A stretch of DNA of 64,000 nucleotides from Siderastrea siderea (lineage: Eukaryota; Cnidaria; Anthozoa; Scleractinia; Rhizangiidae). Location: the NCBI GenBank assembly GCA_964030785.1, contig OZ034975.1, forward strand, positions 21,817,142-21,881,141, written 5' to 3'. The translations under genes were made by a program, and so were the position numbers. Of the stretch, positions 45,701-56,620 are shown in pieces; within the stretch, counting starts at the first letter, position 1, and each line of letters opens with the position of its first letter. Below the pieces are notes generated by a model, which did no database searches, had not been told where the DNA came from, and saw nothing but the letters and a program-made list of their open reading frames with translations.

Positions 45701-48700
45701 CTCACACGAGGTTGTTTTCCTCATCGAACGTCGTAGTAGCGTGGCCCGTTCAACGGGAACATTTTTGAGGAGAGCTTCAGAAAAAATAAATAAATAATAA
45801 ATAAACGAAGTCGAAGAAATCGCAAACTATAACGTGGTCGCAAGAAATCAAACACTCACCGGGATTTTTCACGGCGGACTTATCGAAGGTATCGTAAATT
45901 TTTAGAGCTAGCGACTTCCCCTTTCTCAAGTGTTACGTGAGGCTAATAGCTACTCGAGTAAACGATGTCCCTAAGATGCCGACCATTTAACTCTTGAGGG
46001 GGGGGGGGGGGGGAGGTGAATGATTTCGAAAAAAAAATTCCTGCAAGCCCTTGTCGGAAGAAAAAAATTGCATGCAGCACAAATGAAATAGAAAAAAAAT
46101 TCTTGCACTGCTGCAAGCAAGAAAAAAAACATGTTGCAAAGCTATTTCATCATTCCAGGGGGACTTTACAAAATCCCAGCAAAACTGCAACCATTCTTCC
46201 CTTGCTCCCTTTAAACTCTGGAGTTGGTTATGCTTCAGAATGTGCAATGCATTCTTAGCTTTATAGGGTCCGACAATCTGTGAGCCAGCGAGCCACTCCA
46301 GTTAGCCTAAATCACACTCTGGTTTAGCCAAAACAACATTCCGGCTAGCCTACAGTTATTAGCTTTAATAGGTAGCTTGCGGTTAGCCCTACATAATGGG
46401 ATATAAAGGGATTTCTGGCTTGCACGGTTCACAAGGCTCGCGAGTCATAGGAGTCATGCAAGCCATTATGGTTAGCCTAAATTACACACTGGCTAGCCTA
46501 GTTAGCACTGCAGTTAGCCTACAGTTCCTTTATAGGTAGCTTGCGGTTAGCCTTTTTATTGGGATTAGGGATTTCTGGCTCGCTGGCTCGTACTGTATCC
46601 AAACTCGTTAGCTTTATAATATCACAAGCAGTAATGGAGGTAAATTTTTCTATTTAAAGAATCAAGTTTTATTAGACAAAGAAACATGATTTGTTCATTT
46701 TTAATCTTTTTAACTGAAGCATTTTCATGTAACATAACATTTATAACATATAACATTTTTGCCATTTTTGATTTTGCGATGTTTTAGTAATGCACCTATC
46801 AATGTCTAGCCCCAATGGGGGGAGTGCAGGCATACCCAAGGGCTATAATGATTGACATTTTCAAATATTTTGGGTCACTAAAATTTTTAAATTCCCCACC
46901 CTCTGCCATTTCAAACCTTGGTTAAATCCTTAATTCTTGTTATGAAACTATTCTATGATTCTTGTTGTCAACCGTAAATAACATGTATTTATATTTTTCT
47001 ATGTTTAAATATTTAGAAATAAGATATATCTCTATTATAACATATTCAGTATAAAAAGAAACAGATCCAAACCTTTCTTGTTGTCAACCGTAAATAAATA
47101 ACAGTAACATGTATCTATATTTTTCTATGTTTTTATATTTTTAAATAAGATATATCTTTATTATAATATATATTCAGTATAAAAAGAAACAGATCCAAAC
47201 CTTTCTTGTTGTCAACTATAAATAAATAAATAAGTAAGCAGTAACATGTATCTATATTTTCAATGTTTTTATATTTTAAAATGAGATATATAATTATGCC
47301 ATAAAAAATTTTTCCCGGACCCCCTGAAGCGAGAAAATAAAAACCAGGAAGGCCTTTATAGAAGCCTGGCATAATGAGAGTAACCAGGCTTAAAGATCCA
47401 CCCCACTTGAGGATACACTGGGAACAAGCCTACAGTGCTCGGTAGTAATGGGAACCACGAAGAACATTAAAACAGCTTGAAATTTTGTAGTTTTAACTTA
47501 ATAAATGGACAGTTGTAGGTCTAAAAAAATAAATCACTGTTATGTCACAAAATGGCACTATTATGCCTGCAAATAGCACTATTATGCCGGCATTATGCTC
47601 GATGCTCCACCTATAGTATTATGCTCGAAATTATGCCGGCATAATATGTCAAACCCTAATTAGTAAGCTCATACAAAAAAAATTGTGTATTAAGTGATTT
47701 TCATAATCCCATGGAACAAACTGAAGCCCATGCATTTCACTTATGATTTATCTATTTGTTGTCTTGTCTGTGAACAAAGCTCCAGCTGGAATTGAAAACT
47801 AATGTAAGAACTCTTTTTTTTTTTTGAGGAAAAAAAAATCCTGCAGAGAAATGAAGAGGAAAAAAAATATTCTGCAGAGCATTTAGAAGGAAAAAAAATA
47901 TCCTGCCCACCAGGTTGCTAGAAAAAAAAAGCTTGCTGACCAGAAATCATCCACCCCCCCCCCCCCCCCTCAAAAGTTAAATGGTCGGCCCCTAATTATT
48001 TCTCCTTGTTCGTTGAACTACGTCTGAAACTTTCCACGGGAATCTCCGATGCACGGGCCACGCAACTTTGTCGCTCGAGCGTGGGAACCACAGTTAATCA
48101 AAGCGTAATATGAGTGTTTGTATGGAACTGAAATTCGATCGAAAATAATCAGCGGTTTTCCGCTGAAAATGCATTAAAATGGAAATACAGTTTGAAAAAC
48201 ATTTATTTACCTGCTATGTGTTTGCTGCGTTTTTATTGCTTTTCCGAGTTTCTGGAGGCCGATCTGGGCGATTTTCTGCTTAACGGTCGAAGCGACGTCA
48301 AGTACCTGACATGACACGCTCAATCGACATAGTTGCGTGGCCCGAGCATCAGAGATGGAAAGTTTCAGACGAAGATCAAAGAAGAAGGAGAAATAATTAG
48401 TTACATTGGAGAAAGGGGAAGTCGCTAGCTCTAAAAATTTGCGATACCTTCGATAAGTCCGCCGTGAAAAATTCGCTGTGAGTGTTTGTTTTCTTGCGGC
48501 CACGTCATAGTTTACGATTTCCTCGACTTCGTTTATTTATTATTTATTTATTTTTTCTGAAGCTCTCCTCAGAAATGTTCCCGTTAAACGGGCCACGCTA
48601 CTACGGCGTTCGATGAGGAAAACAACCTCATGTAAGAGGACATGAGAGTCGCCCGGCTGTTCCTCTTCGCTGATTGGCCAGAAAAATATTTTTCTGGCCA

Positions 48701-51700
48701 ATCAGAAGGCGGGATTTCAAACGCTTCTGGAACTTGTTCGGTAAGAGTAAGTGCCCAGGGGCTCTCCTGCTCTTGTTGTAAACTTTCGCCCATGAAAATC
48801 CCGTCGTCCCGACTAGCTGCCCCTCGGTCTCCGAGGATGCTTTTTTCCCCTGCTCTGCAGTCTGCAGTCCCGCAGTCCGCAGTCCGCAGTCCACAGACTC
48901 TCTTTTACACTGACCGTATTTGTATTTGCCGTGAGCGATTTGTGTTTGATGTGAATGATTTGAATTTGATGTGAACGATCACGGTGGGGCCAAACCACCC
49001 CCCAAATGGGTCATTTAGACTAATTTTGCTTCTTTTTCATATTTCTTTTCCAAACTTGGCAAAAAACCTTGGGTTGTCGCCCAATTTATTTTAAGTATGA
49101 GAATGACTAAAAAGGCCAAATTGTGATGTCATAATGGCTGACGTCACAAAACGAGTTAACTAAAAATTTCAAATTTGAAATAAAAAGTTATGTCATCTGA
49201 AAGAACTTGGCAAGAGGAGTAAAATGCTGAAAACCGTACCTTGCTAAGACAAACGTATCTTGAGTTATGGCAATTTAAAGACATTCAAAGTGTCCCCCCC
49301 CCGGACCCATACTTTTCTTCTAAAAACAACCCTGTTGATCTTTTTTGTACAGTTTTTTTCCATGCAAGCTAATAATCTGGTAAAATGGACTTCTTGTTGT
49401 TCCAAAAAATCGTATCATTTTAGATTTTAAGTTTTTGGCTTGAAAACGATAATATTAGCAAGTGCATAATTGATCACGTGACACTTAATTACGTCTCAAA
49501 ACTGGTTTGGGGGCTCTAGCTCTGGCAGGAAAAATTTTTTCCGAGTATTTCTTTTTCAGTTAGCTTCCGTCATTTAAGACATCTTATCTGCAACTTAAAT
49601 GGTGTCGTTGACGCAACAAAACAACACTTAAATTCAAACGTATTACACAAGGGGGGACCCTATTTTGAGACTGTGAAATTTTCAAAATCTAAAATGCCAT
49701 ATCTCATCCATTATTTGTCACATCGACAAACCGTTTTCAGCATTCAACTCCTCTTGACGCGTTCTTTCTAAAACACTAGAAAACATTTACAAATTCTAAA
49801 ATTTTATTTTAGAGAATAATATGACGTCACCAATTATGACGTCATAATTTGACATTTGGCATCACCATTCATGTCAAATTGTTTGGCACAAAGACCTATA
49901 TCAGATTACCAAGTTTGGTAAAGAAATGATGAAAAGTAACAAAATTGTTAAAAATTAACCAAAAACCGGACATTTTCATGCAACATTTAGGGGGTGGTCT
50001 GGCCCCACCGTATATTTGTAATTTTCTGTGGTGCATTTGTTATTTGCTGTGAGCAATTTGAATGTGCTGTGAGTGGTTTTTAATTGGCTGTGAGTAATTT
50101 GAATTTGCTGTGAGTAATTTGAATTTGCTGTGAGTGATTTGAATTTGATGTGAGTGATTTGAATTTGATGTGAGCATTTTGTTTTGATGTGACAGTTGTG
50201 GGCCACCGTATCAAAGGGGCTTCTGAGACTATCGCCCAGATCCTACAACCCTACAACATCCTTGTTGCTCACAAACCTATCACTACTTTGCGACAACTGT
50301 CGACAAAAGTTAAGGACAGAGACGACAGACAGGGAGCAGTTTATAAGGTCAAAGGCCGCTTACATTGGTGAGACTGGCAGAAATCTGAACATACGACTGA
50401 CTGAACACAAACGAGCGACTAGAAATGGTGATATCAACAATCACATGGCTGAGCGCCATTTACAAAAAAAAATTACAGAATCGACTGGGACTCTGCTAAA
50501 TGCGTTACCTACAGTACGGACTACTATGGATAGCTGGTTTACTAACTTGGAACAAACACCACTGAACCGCTGCCAACAACTACCTGCACCTTACAAACGA
50601 CTTATGGACGACACCAACAAGTCAGACAAACAATAGACAAACCCCGCCTAGTACCCAGGCGTTCTCCTCCCGCCCACTCGACTCGACTTGGTGCAAAATG
50701 TCGTGACGTCACCGAATGACGTCACGAAATTTCGCGCAAAGACGTGTGAGCGAGAAGAGAACGCCTGGGTACTAGGCTGAGTCAAACCGACCAAGTTTTC
50801 AAACAATAGACCGAGGAACGAAAAGCACCAATCACGTTTTACAGTCTTCGCAGCCAATAATATCACGGCTTAACAGACAGACGACCAATGACATCGTGAG
50901 ATCGTCGACCAATCAGGATAACGAACAGAGACTTAAACATCTACTGACGATTCACAATTTACTTGACTCTGGTGATGACTTCCGTTGAAGTTGTCGAAAC
51001 GACAGTCAATGTCACAGCCAATCCTTTCACCAAAAAGACAACTGAGTATTCTTTTAAACTTTTTCTTTCCATTTATAGATATTTGATATTTTTTTCTCAA
51101 GTTCTAAACTTCACTTCTGTCGAACTGAATCGTTTTGGTGGTCATGTGATTTCCCACCAAGAAAAAAGGCCGGTTGTCCAAAAGCATGGCGCGATTTCCC
51201 GCCAAGAAAAGTTGGCATTCTCCAGCTCCCGTCGGGTTGTCTTGGGACTCCCCTCCCCCTCCCCCAGAGTCTGTACGGACAGGTGCACGTCCGCTGATGT
51301 CACAACCAAATTTGCTCGAATCGATAAGTTACCAAATTTGCTTAGCAATGATGCTGCGCTGGCGCGCTGCTATTATCAAACCTGAGGTGGCGTCAACATT
51401 AGCTCCGCTCGCCACAAGTAATTTGCCGACATCGTGTTGACCGCAGCGAGAAGCATGATGGAGAGCAGTATATCCTTCAATCGACCTGGCCTCCATGTCA
51501 GCACCATATTTTAGCAACAACTCCACAGCCATTTCTTGTCCCGTTCGTATTGCAAGATGCAGAGGAGTGAAACTTCGTTCACCAGCGTGAATTTCCGCAT
51601 TTGCTTTCCTTCTGAGAAGCACCTTCAGGACTTTGTTTTGCCCGGCCTCTGCGGCGTAGTGCAATAAGGTGCGTTGAGAGTCTTTGTATTTCCTGTTGAT

Positions 51701-53787
51701 GTCTATTCCGTGTTTAATAAGTTCTTTTAGGTAGGAAGAGTGGCCGCAAACTACACAGAAATATGCGGCAGTCAATCCGTCACGGGTCTCTGCGTTGACG
51801 TCAGCTCCTGGGTAATAGAAGGTAAAAGAGTTTCCATGTAAGTGCTCTGTCCAGTGACAAGCAGCTGTCGTATGGACACCCAAACTGCACGTGCTCCAAT
51901 AGAGTTCTACAGTTATCAAGCAAACACGTGGTTTATGTGATTGTGTCTGCACGCAAACCCCGAGGGGAAGCATCCTTGAGGTCCCTGCATATAGCGTACT
52001 TACAGTATGAAAATACAGTTCACATACCAGAAATTGTCTCGATTTGTCGGAACCAGGAGTGCAAGGGGGTATTGGGAGGTGTTAAAGGGGGCGCGCAAGT
52101 GGGTATTGGGAGGTGTTAAAAGCCTGCATGGTGATTGGCTATGACGACAAAAGTAAGCGTAGTAGTTTGTTAATGACGACGAAAGCCTGCGTGGTGACTG
52201 GCTAATGCGATGACGTAAGGTCAAGAGTGTCTGCATAGTGACTGGGTTATGATGACGACACATCAGACCGCGCTATTTCGATCTTTTTTACTCGAGAAGA
52301 CAATGTAGTATAACTCTAGATTTTTAGAGTGTTATTTAAGTCTCTGAGTCCTCAACTTCTACGGTTGCACTTAAGAGATCAACTTCGGTACGTTAAGTAA
52401 ACAACGAGGGCAGCTCATAGTGAGAACTACTGCTAGTATAATTCTACAGGTACAATCAGAGTTAATTTTAGGCGCCATCACATTGCTTTCCACAGTTGTT
52501 TTTATCTGACGCCAGCTTGATGTGGGGATATGTTAGCACGTTACTATTGAGCAGAAGGACTAGAGACCACTTGACTGCCAGAGGTCGCTATTTTTCTTTA
52601 GGGACAGCAGAGGACGCACAAAGAGAATCAGGAATGGAGCGTGGAACGAGGGCGCCGCTCGGATCCCTCCATTCCTGATTTCGCGTGCTGTACTATCCTT
52701 GAAGAACTATAACAACTTCTCGCAGTCTACTGAAGGACTAATTGAGAATCAAAGCTACTGAAAGTTTCCTTAATAGGGAATGGAAAAGTGGCAACAGAAC
52801 CAGTAAGTTGGTGAAAAAGCTCGCTTGAATTCAATGGTTTCAGTGATGGGATTGTTCCGATTATTGATAATCAGTATCAATACACACCATTAAACATTCC
52901 CAGTCGGAAGACCAGGTCCCTTCTCCTACTGATAAAAAAGCCAGATACAAATCAGGAAATTTGTACCTGCATTCACAAGTGCAAGCATGCAATCCACGTG
53001 ACCTCGCATAGCAGTACAGTGCAACGGAGTCTCGCCATATTTGTTACAACTCCTCCAATCAGCGTAATGCTTCAACAGTGTCTTCACGCAATTCACGTGA
53101 CCGTGCCTTGCGGCGTAATGCAAAGGAGTATTGGGTCCGTTGTTGTTGTACGCCGCAGCGTCCACTTTAGCGCCGTGTTCCAATAGCCGTTCAAGGCATT
53201 CGGCGTGTCCGTATAGTGACGCCTCGTGTATCGCTTGCCAGCCATAGAAATCCTCCGCAGTTGGCTCTGCGCCGATTTCCAAGAGAGTTTCCAGGCACTG
53301 TAAGTGGCCATGACGAGCTGCAAAATGTAGTGCCCTTAAGCTGTTCAAAAAATGCAATTAGCTACTTTAAACATGAGATTTCAAACGAGCTTACTTACAA
53401 CAGTTAACCCTGGAATAGCTACAGAGATAATACGTTATCTTGTTGACAAATCTTTGTATCTTTTTCGTTGGATCAAGTTATCTACTCTTCGAACAACTGG
53501 AGAAAAAACACTAGAGTGAGTCAAAAGAAGGGTTGTCTTCCCCTTTTTACCACGCTATGAAGCACTGCAGGGATATTCTGCTCGAGAGTCAGTTCAGTTG
53601 GTGTTATTTACCCGGAAGATGGCGACTCCCTTTCATTGGGATCCATTCCTTGCTGTATAACTAGCAGTAACTGGTCGTGGTGTCCACTGCGCGCACTGTC
53701 AAACATCACAGACTTAGGATCCTTCAGTTCCTCACTACTCAGGCGTTCTGTGCATGTTTCCACTGCGCTGGATGCACCAGTACCCAT
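39752..53787 (-). CDS. Ankyrin-repeat protein with candidate N-myristoylation signal, 4 coding exons
   Basis: Exons in transcript order on the minus strand: 53787-53612, 53340-52967, 51807-51382, 39963-39752; phases 2, 1, 1 close exactly, giving 395 residues. The N-terminus MGTGASS fits the MGxxxS pattern for N-myristoylation. Residues about 30-370 form roughly ten ankyrin repeats, visible as LHFAARHGHLQCLETLLEIG, TPLHYAARHGHVNCVKTLL, TPLHCTAMRGHVDC, LLHYAAEAGQNKVLKVLL, TPLHLAIRTGQEMAVELLL, ALHHASRCGQHDVGKLL and TPLHMCVQ. No SOCS box, kinase, death or membrane segment is seen; the C-terminus is a short lysine-rich tail. Ankyrin repeats bind proteins, so a membrane-tethered scaffold is the inference; I cannot name an orthologue. 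The last intron (39964-51381) is 11.4 kb of nested transposons. The gene is tail-to-tail with SLC37 and head-to-head with CDC20. Confidence 0.85.
40005..40090. repeat. Solo end related to the 10616-12262 element
   Basis: AGCCTGTTCCAGGCTTAGGA and a following GTCTGTAGCC parallel the terminal repeat at 10616-10730. No partner end was found nearby. Confidence 0.45.
40570..41089 (+). mobile_element. Penelope-like element copy 2, reverse-transcriptase part (5' segment)
   Basis: Across frameshifts the sequence reads AEIVMQNIEERAL, FVDDTFTDVNK (the VDD catalytic motif), QNADIQFTKEIVENGKMPFF, LRTTICRNPTHTDRLLGQ and LTDEMDYLDNVFS. It is 5'-truncated. It stops exactly at the 6-bp duplication TCAAAG (41084-41089), where the composite foldback element is inserted; the reading resumes at 50211. 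Confidence 0.85.
41101..41350. repeat. Left terminal minisatellite, ~11 units of 20-21 bp
   Basis: Units vary around CTCACAGCAAATTCAAAT. They are contiguous, with no spacers. Confidence 0.85.
41340..41879. repeat. Left outer arm of the first palindrome
   Basis: Contains CTGCGGACTG, GGGGAAAAAGCAGACTGAGG, GTCAAAATGTTTGCAT and CTAGCTGAGGT in order; the reverse complements occur in reverse order at 44980-45490. Divergence is clear but order is kept. Confidence 0.65.
41880..44664. mobile_element. 2.8-kb palindrome with ~1.39-kb arms
   Basis: Arms 41880-43274 and 43281-44664 are close reverse complements around a 6-base spacer (ATATTA). Each outer end carries an AACAATTATTCTACGAGG hairpin with sub-hairpin ACCAACGAGGC. 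The flanking arms extend the symmetry to 41340 and 45490. No transposase. In cruciform this would be a very long stem. Confidence 0.8.
44664..44978. repeat. 5S rRNA-derived inverted segments
   Basis: 44668-44715 read on the minus strand and 44925-44978 on the plus strand both contain GTACTTGGATGGGTGACCG, the 3' half of 5S rRNA. The minus copy also has AGTTAAGC. Only the internal-to-3' part is present, so neither is a functional 5S gene. Confidence 0.7.
44980..45490. repeat. Right outer arm of the first palindrome
   Basis: Reverse complement of 41340-41879, including CAGTCTGCATTTTACCCTCA and GGTTGTTTTGC, with internal duplications of the CAGTCTGCA word. Confidence 0.65.
45975..47991. mobile_element. 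2.0-kb TIR element inside the second palindrome
   Basis: GCCGACCATTTAACTCTTGA plus G-run at the left and the reverse complement at the right. CTAA flanks both ends (45971-45974, 47992-47995), a possible target duplication. The subterminal parts are A-rich units with CCTGCAG, as at 4000-4188; the interior has diverged GTTAGCCTA repeats. Confidence 0.65.
46961..47290 (+). repeat. Three tandem units of ~116-128 bp
   Basis: CTTGTTGTCAACCGTAAATA at 46961 and 47077, and a variant at 47205, each start a unit containing AAATAAGATATATC and AAAGAAACAGATCCAAACC. The last unit is truncated. Confidence 0.8.
48981..50011. mobile_element. 1.03-kb TIR element in the right terminal minisatellite
   Basis: Ends ACGGTGGGGCCAAACCACCC and the complement of ACGGTGGGGCCAGACCACCC. 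The interior has short TGACGTCA-like words but no transposase frame. It separates 48905-48980 from 50012-50200, which together form the right minisatellite. Confidence 0.7.
50012..50200. repeat. Right terminal minisatellite
   Basis: Nine or so units around TGAATTTGCTGTGAGTAATT, the reverse complement of the left array at 41101-41350. Confidence 0.85.
50211..51030 (+). mobile_element. Penelope-like element copy 2, GIY-YIG endonuclease and 3' tail
   Basis: After TCAAAG the frame gives SYNPTTSLLLTNLSLL and, past a frame change, AAYIGETGRNLNIRLTEHK, NHMAERHLQ and SWFTNLEQTPLNRCQQLPAP, the GIY-YIG nuclease domain of Penelope-like elements. The first GxY strand is poorly kept. The tail is interrupted by a MITE at 50644-50782. 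The two halves with 40570-41089 form one element. Confidence 0.85.
50644..50782. mobile_element. 139-bp hairpin MITE in the Penelope tail
   Basis: Inner termini CCTAGTACCCAGGCGTTCTC and the complement; CAAACC occurs at 50638-50643 and again at 50783-50788. Copy 1 (around 28887) has a single CAAACC and no insertion, supporting a 6-bp duplication. A TGACGTCA palindromic core lies in the middle. Confidence 0.75.
51808..52966. other. Ankyrin-gene intron 2
   Basis: GGGTATTGGGAGGTGTTAAA occurs twice at 52066-52119, followed by degenerate GACGACGAAAGCCTGC repeats to 52260. A 14-bp perfect stem AATCAGGAATGGAG / CTCCATTCCTGATT lies at 52626-52680. No gene. Confidence 0.55.
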
Positions 53788-54078
53788 GACTGAGTATTTT
53801 TTTCTGTGGATGCTTGTGGATGTTCAGTTTTTGTCGTTGCCACATTCGTCATTATGACGCATTTTTAATTTCATAGTTTGCGCGCGCCTTTGGTAACTGA
53901 AACTGAGTCGCGTCTCAAAGTTCAAAAAAATTAGAATCCCAAATTGCATATATTATTCCCTGTTTCTTCTCTAAATTTACACTACCGAAATGTACGTTAT
54001 GCGAATACTGGTCATTTTCAAATAATAGTAAACCAAATATTCGTCTAAAAATAAATTGCGACCATTTGCTACATACTT

Positions 54079-54224
54079 GTCCAATACTCCGACAAATTTA
54101 TGCATGGCATTGTTAAATTTCTTATTGTTTTGCTTCATTCTTTATTGTTATGCTTTTGTACAGTATTGTTATGTGAAGTGAATACAATACAATGCCGTGC
54201 ATAAATTTGTCGGAGTATTGGACA
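54079..54224. mobile_element. 146-bp hairpin with flanking CATTTGCTA direct repeats
   Basis: TGTCCAATACTCCGACAAAT pairs with the right end; CATTTGCTA occurs at 54064-54072 and 54230-54238, a few bases outside the stems. The interior resembles a LINE-type T-rich tail. Confidence 0.5.
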
Positions 54225-54304
54225 ACCCTCATTTGCTAAAGCCAAACAGTAAAACAGTGCTTAATTTTAAATGCTTGACGCTTTGTGAACTTGAAAACGT
54301 AATA

Positions 54305-55017
54305 CCGTATTTTCTCGATAAACCCCGTGGACGTTTATTAAAAACTCAGCCTCGTACACCCGGCGTTTATTCGAACCCGGCGTTTATTTATTAAATGCAT
54401 TTTTCAGTGTTGGAGGTTTCTTGAACCGAGAACCAAATTTCAACAAAAACGTTTAAAAAATGTGAAACAATGTCATCAACTTTTTCTCATCTAAGTGAAT
54501 CTGGTAAGTTATTGATTAAAAAAAAACATTACTGACAGGAACAGTGATTGAACTCTCCTCAACGTCACGTTTCTCCTTGCATGAAACACGGAGGAAGTAT
54601 ATCGGTAACTGCTCGACAGCAAACGTACTGTGCAAGCAATTTAGAACTGGGTGGTGTCGAGGTTCCTTCTCCATTAGTTCTAAGAAAGGCAAAATATGGA
54701 ACGATCCAATTGCAAGGAACGGCTGAAGAGACGCTGGAGAGACCCTCGAGATGATCCTTGCTTGGTGCACAAGCCTGCAGAAAAGTTGACACGATACCTG
54801 ATGCGTCTTTTGTTTCATCTGTTTTAGTGAGAAGTACTTTTGTAAAAGGTAGTTTGGTTTGAAAATTAGGGTATAAATTCAAATATAATGGTAGAAAGAG
54901 AACTAGTAGGCAAATAAATGCCGGGACCCCGAATAAACGCTGGGGGCGTTTATTTTAAACTCGGCCCTGTAGACCCGGCGTTTATTTGAACCCGGCATTT
55001 AATCGAGAAAATACGAT
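54305..55017. mobile_element. TIR element with CCCGGCGTTTATT subrepeats
   Basis: Ends CGTATTTTCTCGAT and the complement. Each subterminal region carries several CCCGGCGTTTATT copies. The interior has no transposase frame. Confidence 0.6.
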
Positions 55018-56387
55018 AGGTTGTTCAAGATATGTCCGCCATCTTGAATTGAGCGTAAAAAAAAGTTTGGCCCGTCAGGGTTGACATTCTTATGGGAGGC
55101 TACTGTTGGAGAATCCGGCTTGTTTGAAATGACACCCTTGATAGACGAAACTCATTGTAAAGTGCTGCGTACTCTCAGTAGTTAACCAGCACGTAGTTTC
55201 CCCCAGTTCTCTGTTATATGAACGTTTATGGCCTGTAGTCTGGATCGACGACAACATGCAGCTGAACACACTTTGATATTTTATGCGTTGAACATTAGAG
55301 TTCCTTTTTACAGTTGCTGAAAGAACTCTTTTGCCCCGAAGATGACCAAAAAGGCGATCAGCAATATTGTCATACCAGGCCCGGTCGTTCAAATTTCAGT
55401 TCTTTTACCCGGATTAGTGTCAATTTTTAAGTCACTTTTAATCCATAACGACGTGGATTCCAGTAAGTTATTTTCACTAAACAATTTGACTTTGGCTGTT
55501 TTCAAATTGTCAGGTAAAATTAGCAGCGGTAACGCTTTTAAACAAGAGAATCAGAAACCTTGGACAACATTTAACCCAAGATTAGCGCTAATCGGCTTTC
55601 GAACAACCGGGCCCTGATGACAAACGCCTGAATAGATAAATAACTAAATAAATAAAAGAAATTTAATGAATAATCTCTGAATTCATTTGATAGAAATACA
55701 TGTTACAAGTTGGAGTGGATATAATTGACTGAAAACTTGTCCAAAATGCGCTTACAACAACGTTCGACATATTGAATGGCCTATTTTCAACATTCAACAC
55801 GCGCTGTTCGCAACATTTCACCCCTAATTTGTTGCTCAACAAATGTTGACTGCTTTTAAATAATTTAACACCAAACCTCGTTTCGAAGTGTGAACCTGTG
55901 AAGTTATACTCTAATCCAATGGAAACGATTATAAAATGATATTTTGTAACTAATCTTAATAAACACACCACACAGCATCAGAGACGGGCATCTCGTTTAT
56001 TGATGTTACGTGTCCATACAGCGAACGATACAAAAACTGATTTATATCTAAGGGATCTCAATACATACAAACGCTACAAACGAAACTAAGTAACGTTGAC
56101 AGAGAGATGCCTTCGAATGATTCTTCAATAAATTTAATATAAACTCTTATAGCCCCAATCACGCCTTACAGCACACCTAAAATACTTGTATACGTATATA
56201 ACACAATACATCCTTGCACATACTCTTGCGTAATTAGCGAACCGTTACAAAATGTATTTTTTAATCAATGAGTTGTTGAAAAGAATCCTCTCACAAAAGG
56301 AATGTGCAAATGCAAATGCCTACAAACAATTTCGCCAAAACGAGGCTCGCATAGGATGCTGCCGCGGGAAACCAAGCCATAACAATC

Positions 56388-56611
56388 AACCAATCAGGAT
56401 TGAGAATTTGGTATTTAAAAATGGCCGCGTGCTTCGAACTTTGCAAAACGACAAAGTTTAAAATATTGAGGTCTCAAGCGGATTTTTCTACATTTTACCG
56501 TTTCAACTGGTACGTTTACCATAAGAGACTGCAATATTTTTTTTTGCTTTACTGTTGCTTATTCATCAATTCTATGCCCTTCATATGCTCTTTAATTTAT
56601 TATTTTAATAG
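56388..56611 (+). promoter_or_regulatory. Candidate CDC20 core promoter and 5' UTR intron
   Basis: A CCAAT box lies at 56390-56394, a TATTTAAA-like stretch near 56410 and a TTCGAA CHR-like hexamer near 56434. Known CDC20 promoters are controlled by CCAAT plus CHR elements, so this arrangement fits G2/M regulation. A GTACGT donor at 56510 and an AG acceptor at 56610-56611 would remove a ~102-bp intron from the 5' UTR, ten bases before the ATG. All of this is inferred from motifs. Confidence 0.35.
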
Positions 56612-56620
56612 CGAAGATAC

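Larger units (their letters stand above)
45490..48845. repeat. Second large palindrome, centre near 48.2 kb
   Basis: 45490-45930 is the reverse complement of 48420-48845 (shared CAAGTTCCAGAAGCGTTTGA, CGACTTATCGAAGGTATCG); 47993-48100 pairs with 48320-48400. The left arm is interrupted by the TIR element 45975-47991. Each arm holds its own perfect hairpin around CTGATTGGCCAGAAAAATAT (about 45632 and 48670). Confidence 0.7.
41090..50210. mobile_element. 9.1-kb composite foldback element
   Basis: The termini begin TACGG(C/T)GGCCCACAACTGT and are inverted repeats; the flanks are TCAAAG at 41084-41089 and 50211-50216, a 6-bp target duplication in a Penelope-like element. Each terminus contains an array of ~20-bp units of CTCACAGCAAATTCAAAT. 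Inside are nested palindromes and two inserted TIR elements. No transposase frame was found, so it must have moved in trans. I know no family that matches it. Confidence 0.75.
53788..56387. other. Intergenic region between divergent ankyrin gene and CDC20
   Basis: Holds the hairpin 54079-54224 and the TIR element 54305-55017. The remainder is AT-rich with no coding exon I can support; the short frames have no domain features. The ankyrin promoter is presumably just above 53787, with no clear TATA box. Confidence 0.4.

Noticed and set aside
53636..53857. Plus-strand 73-residue frame
   Set aside because: Antisense shadow of the first ankyrin-gene exon.
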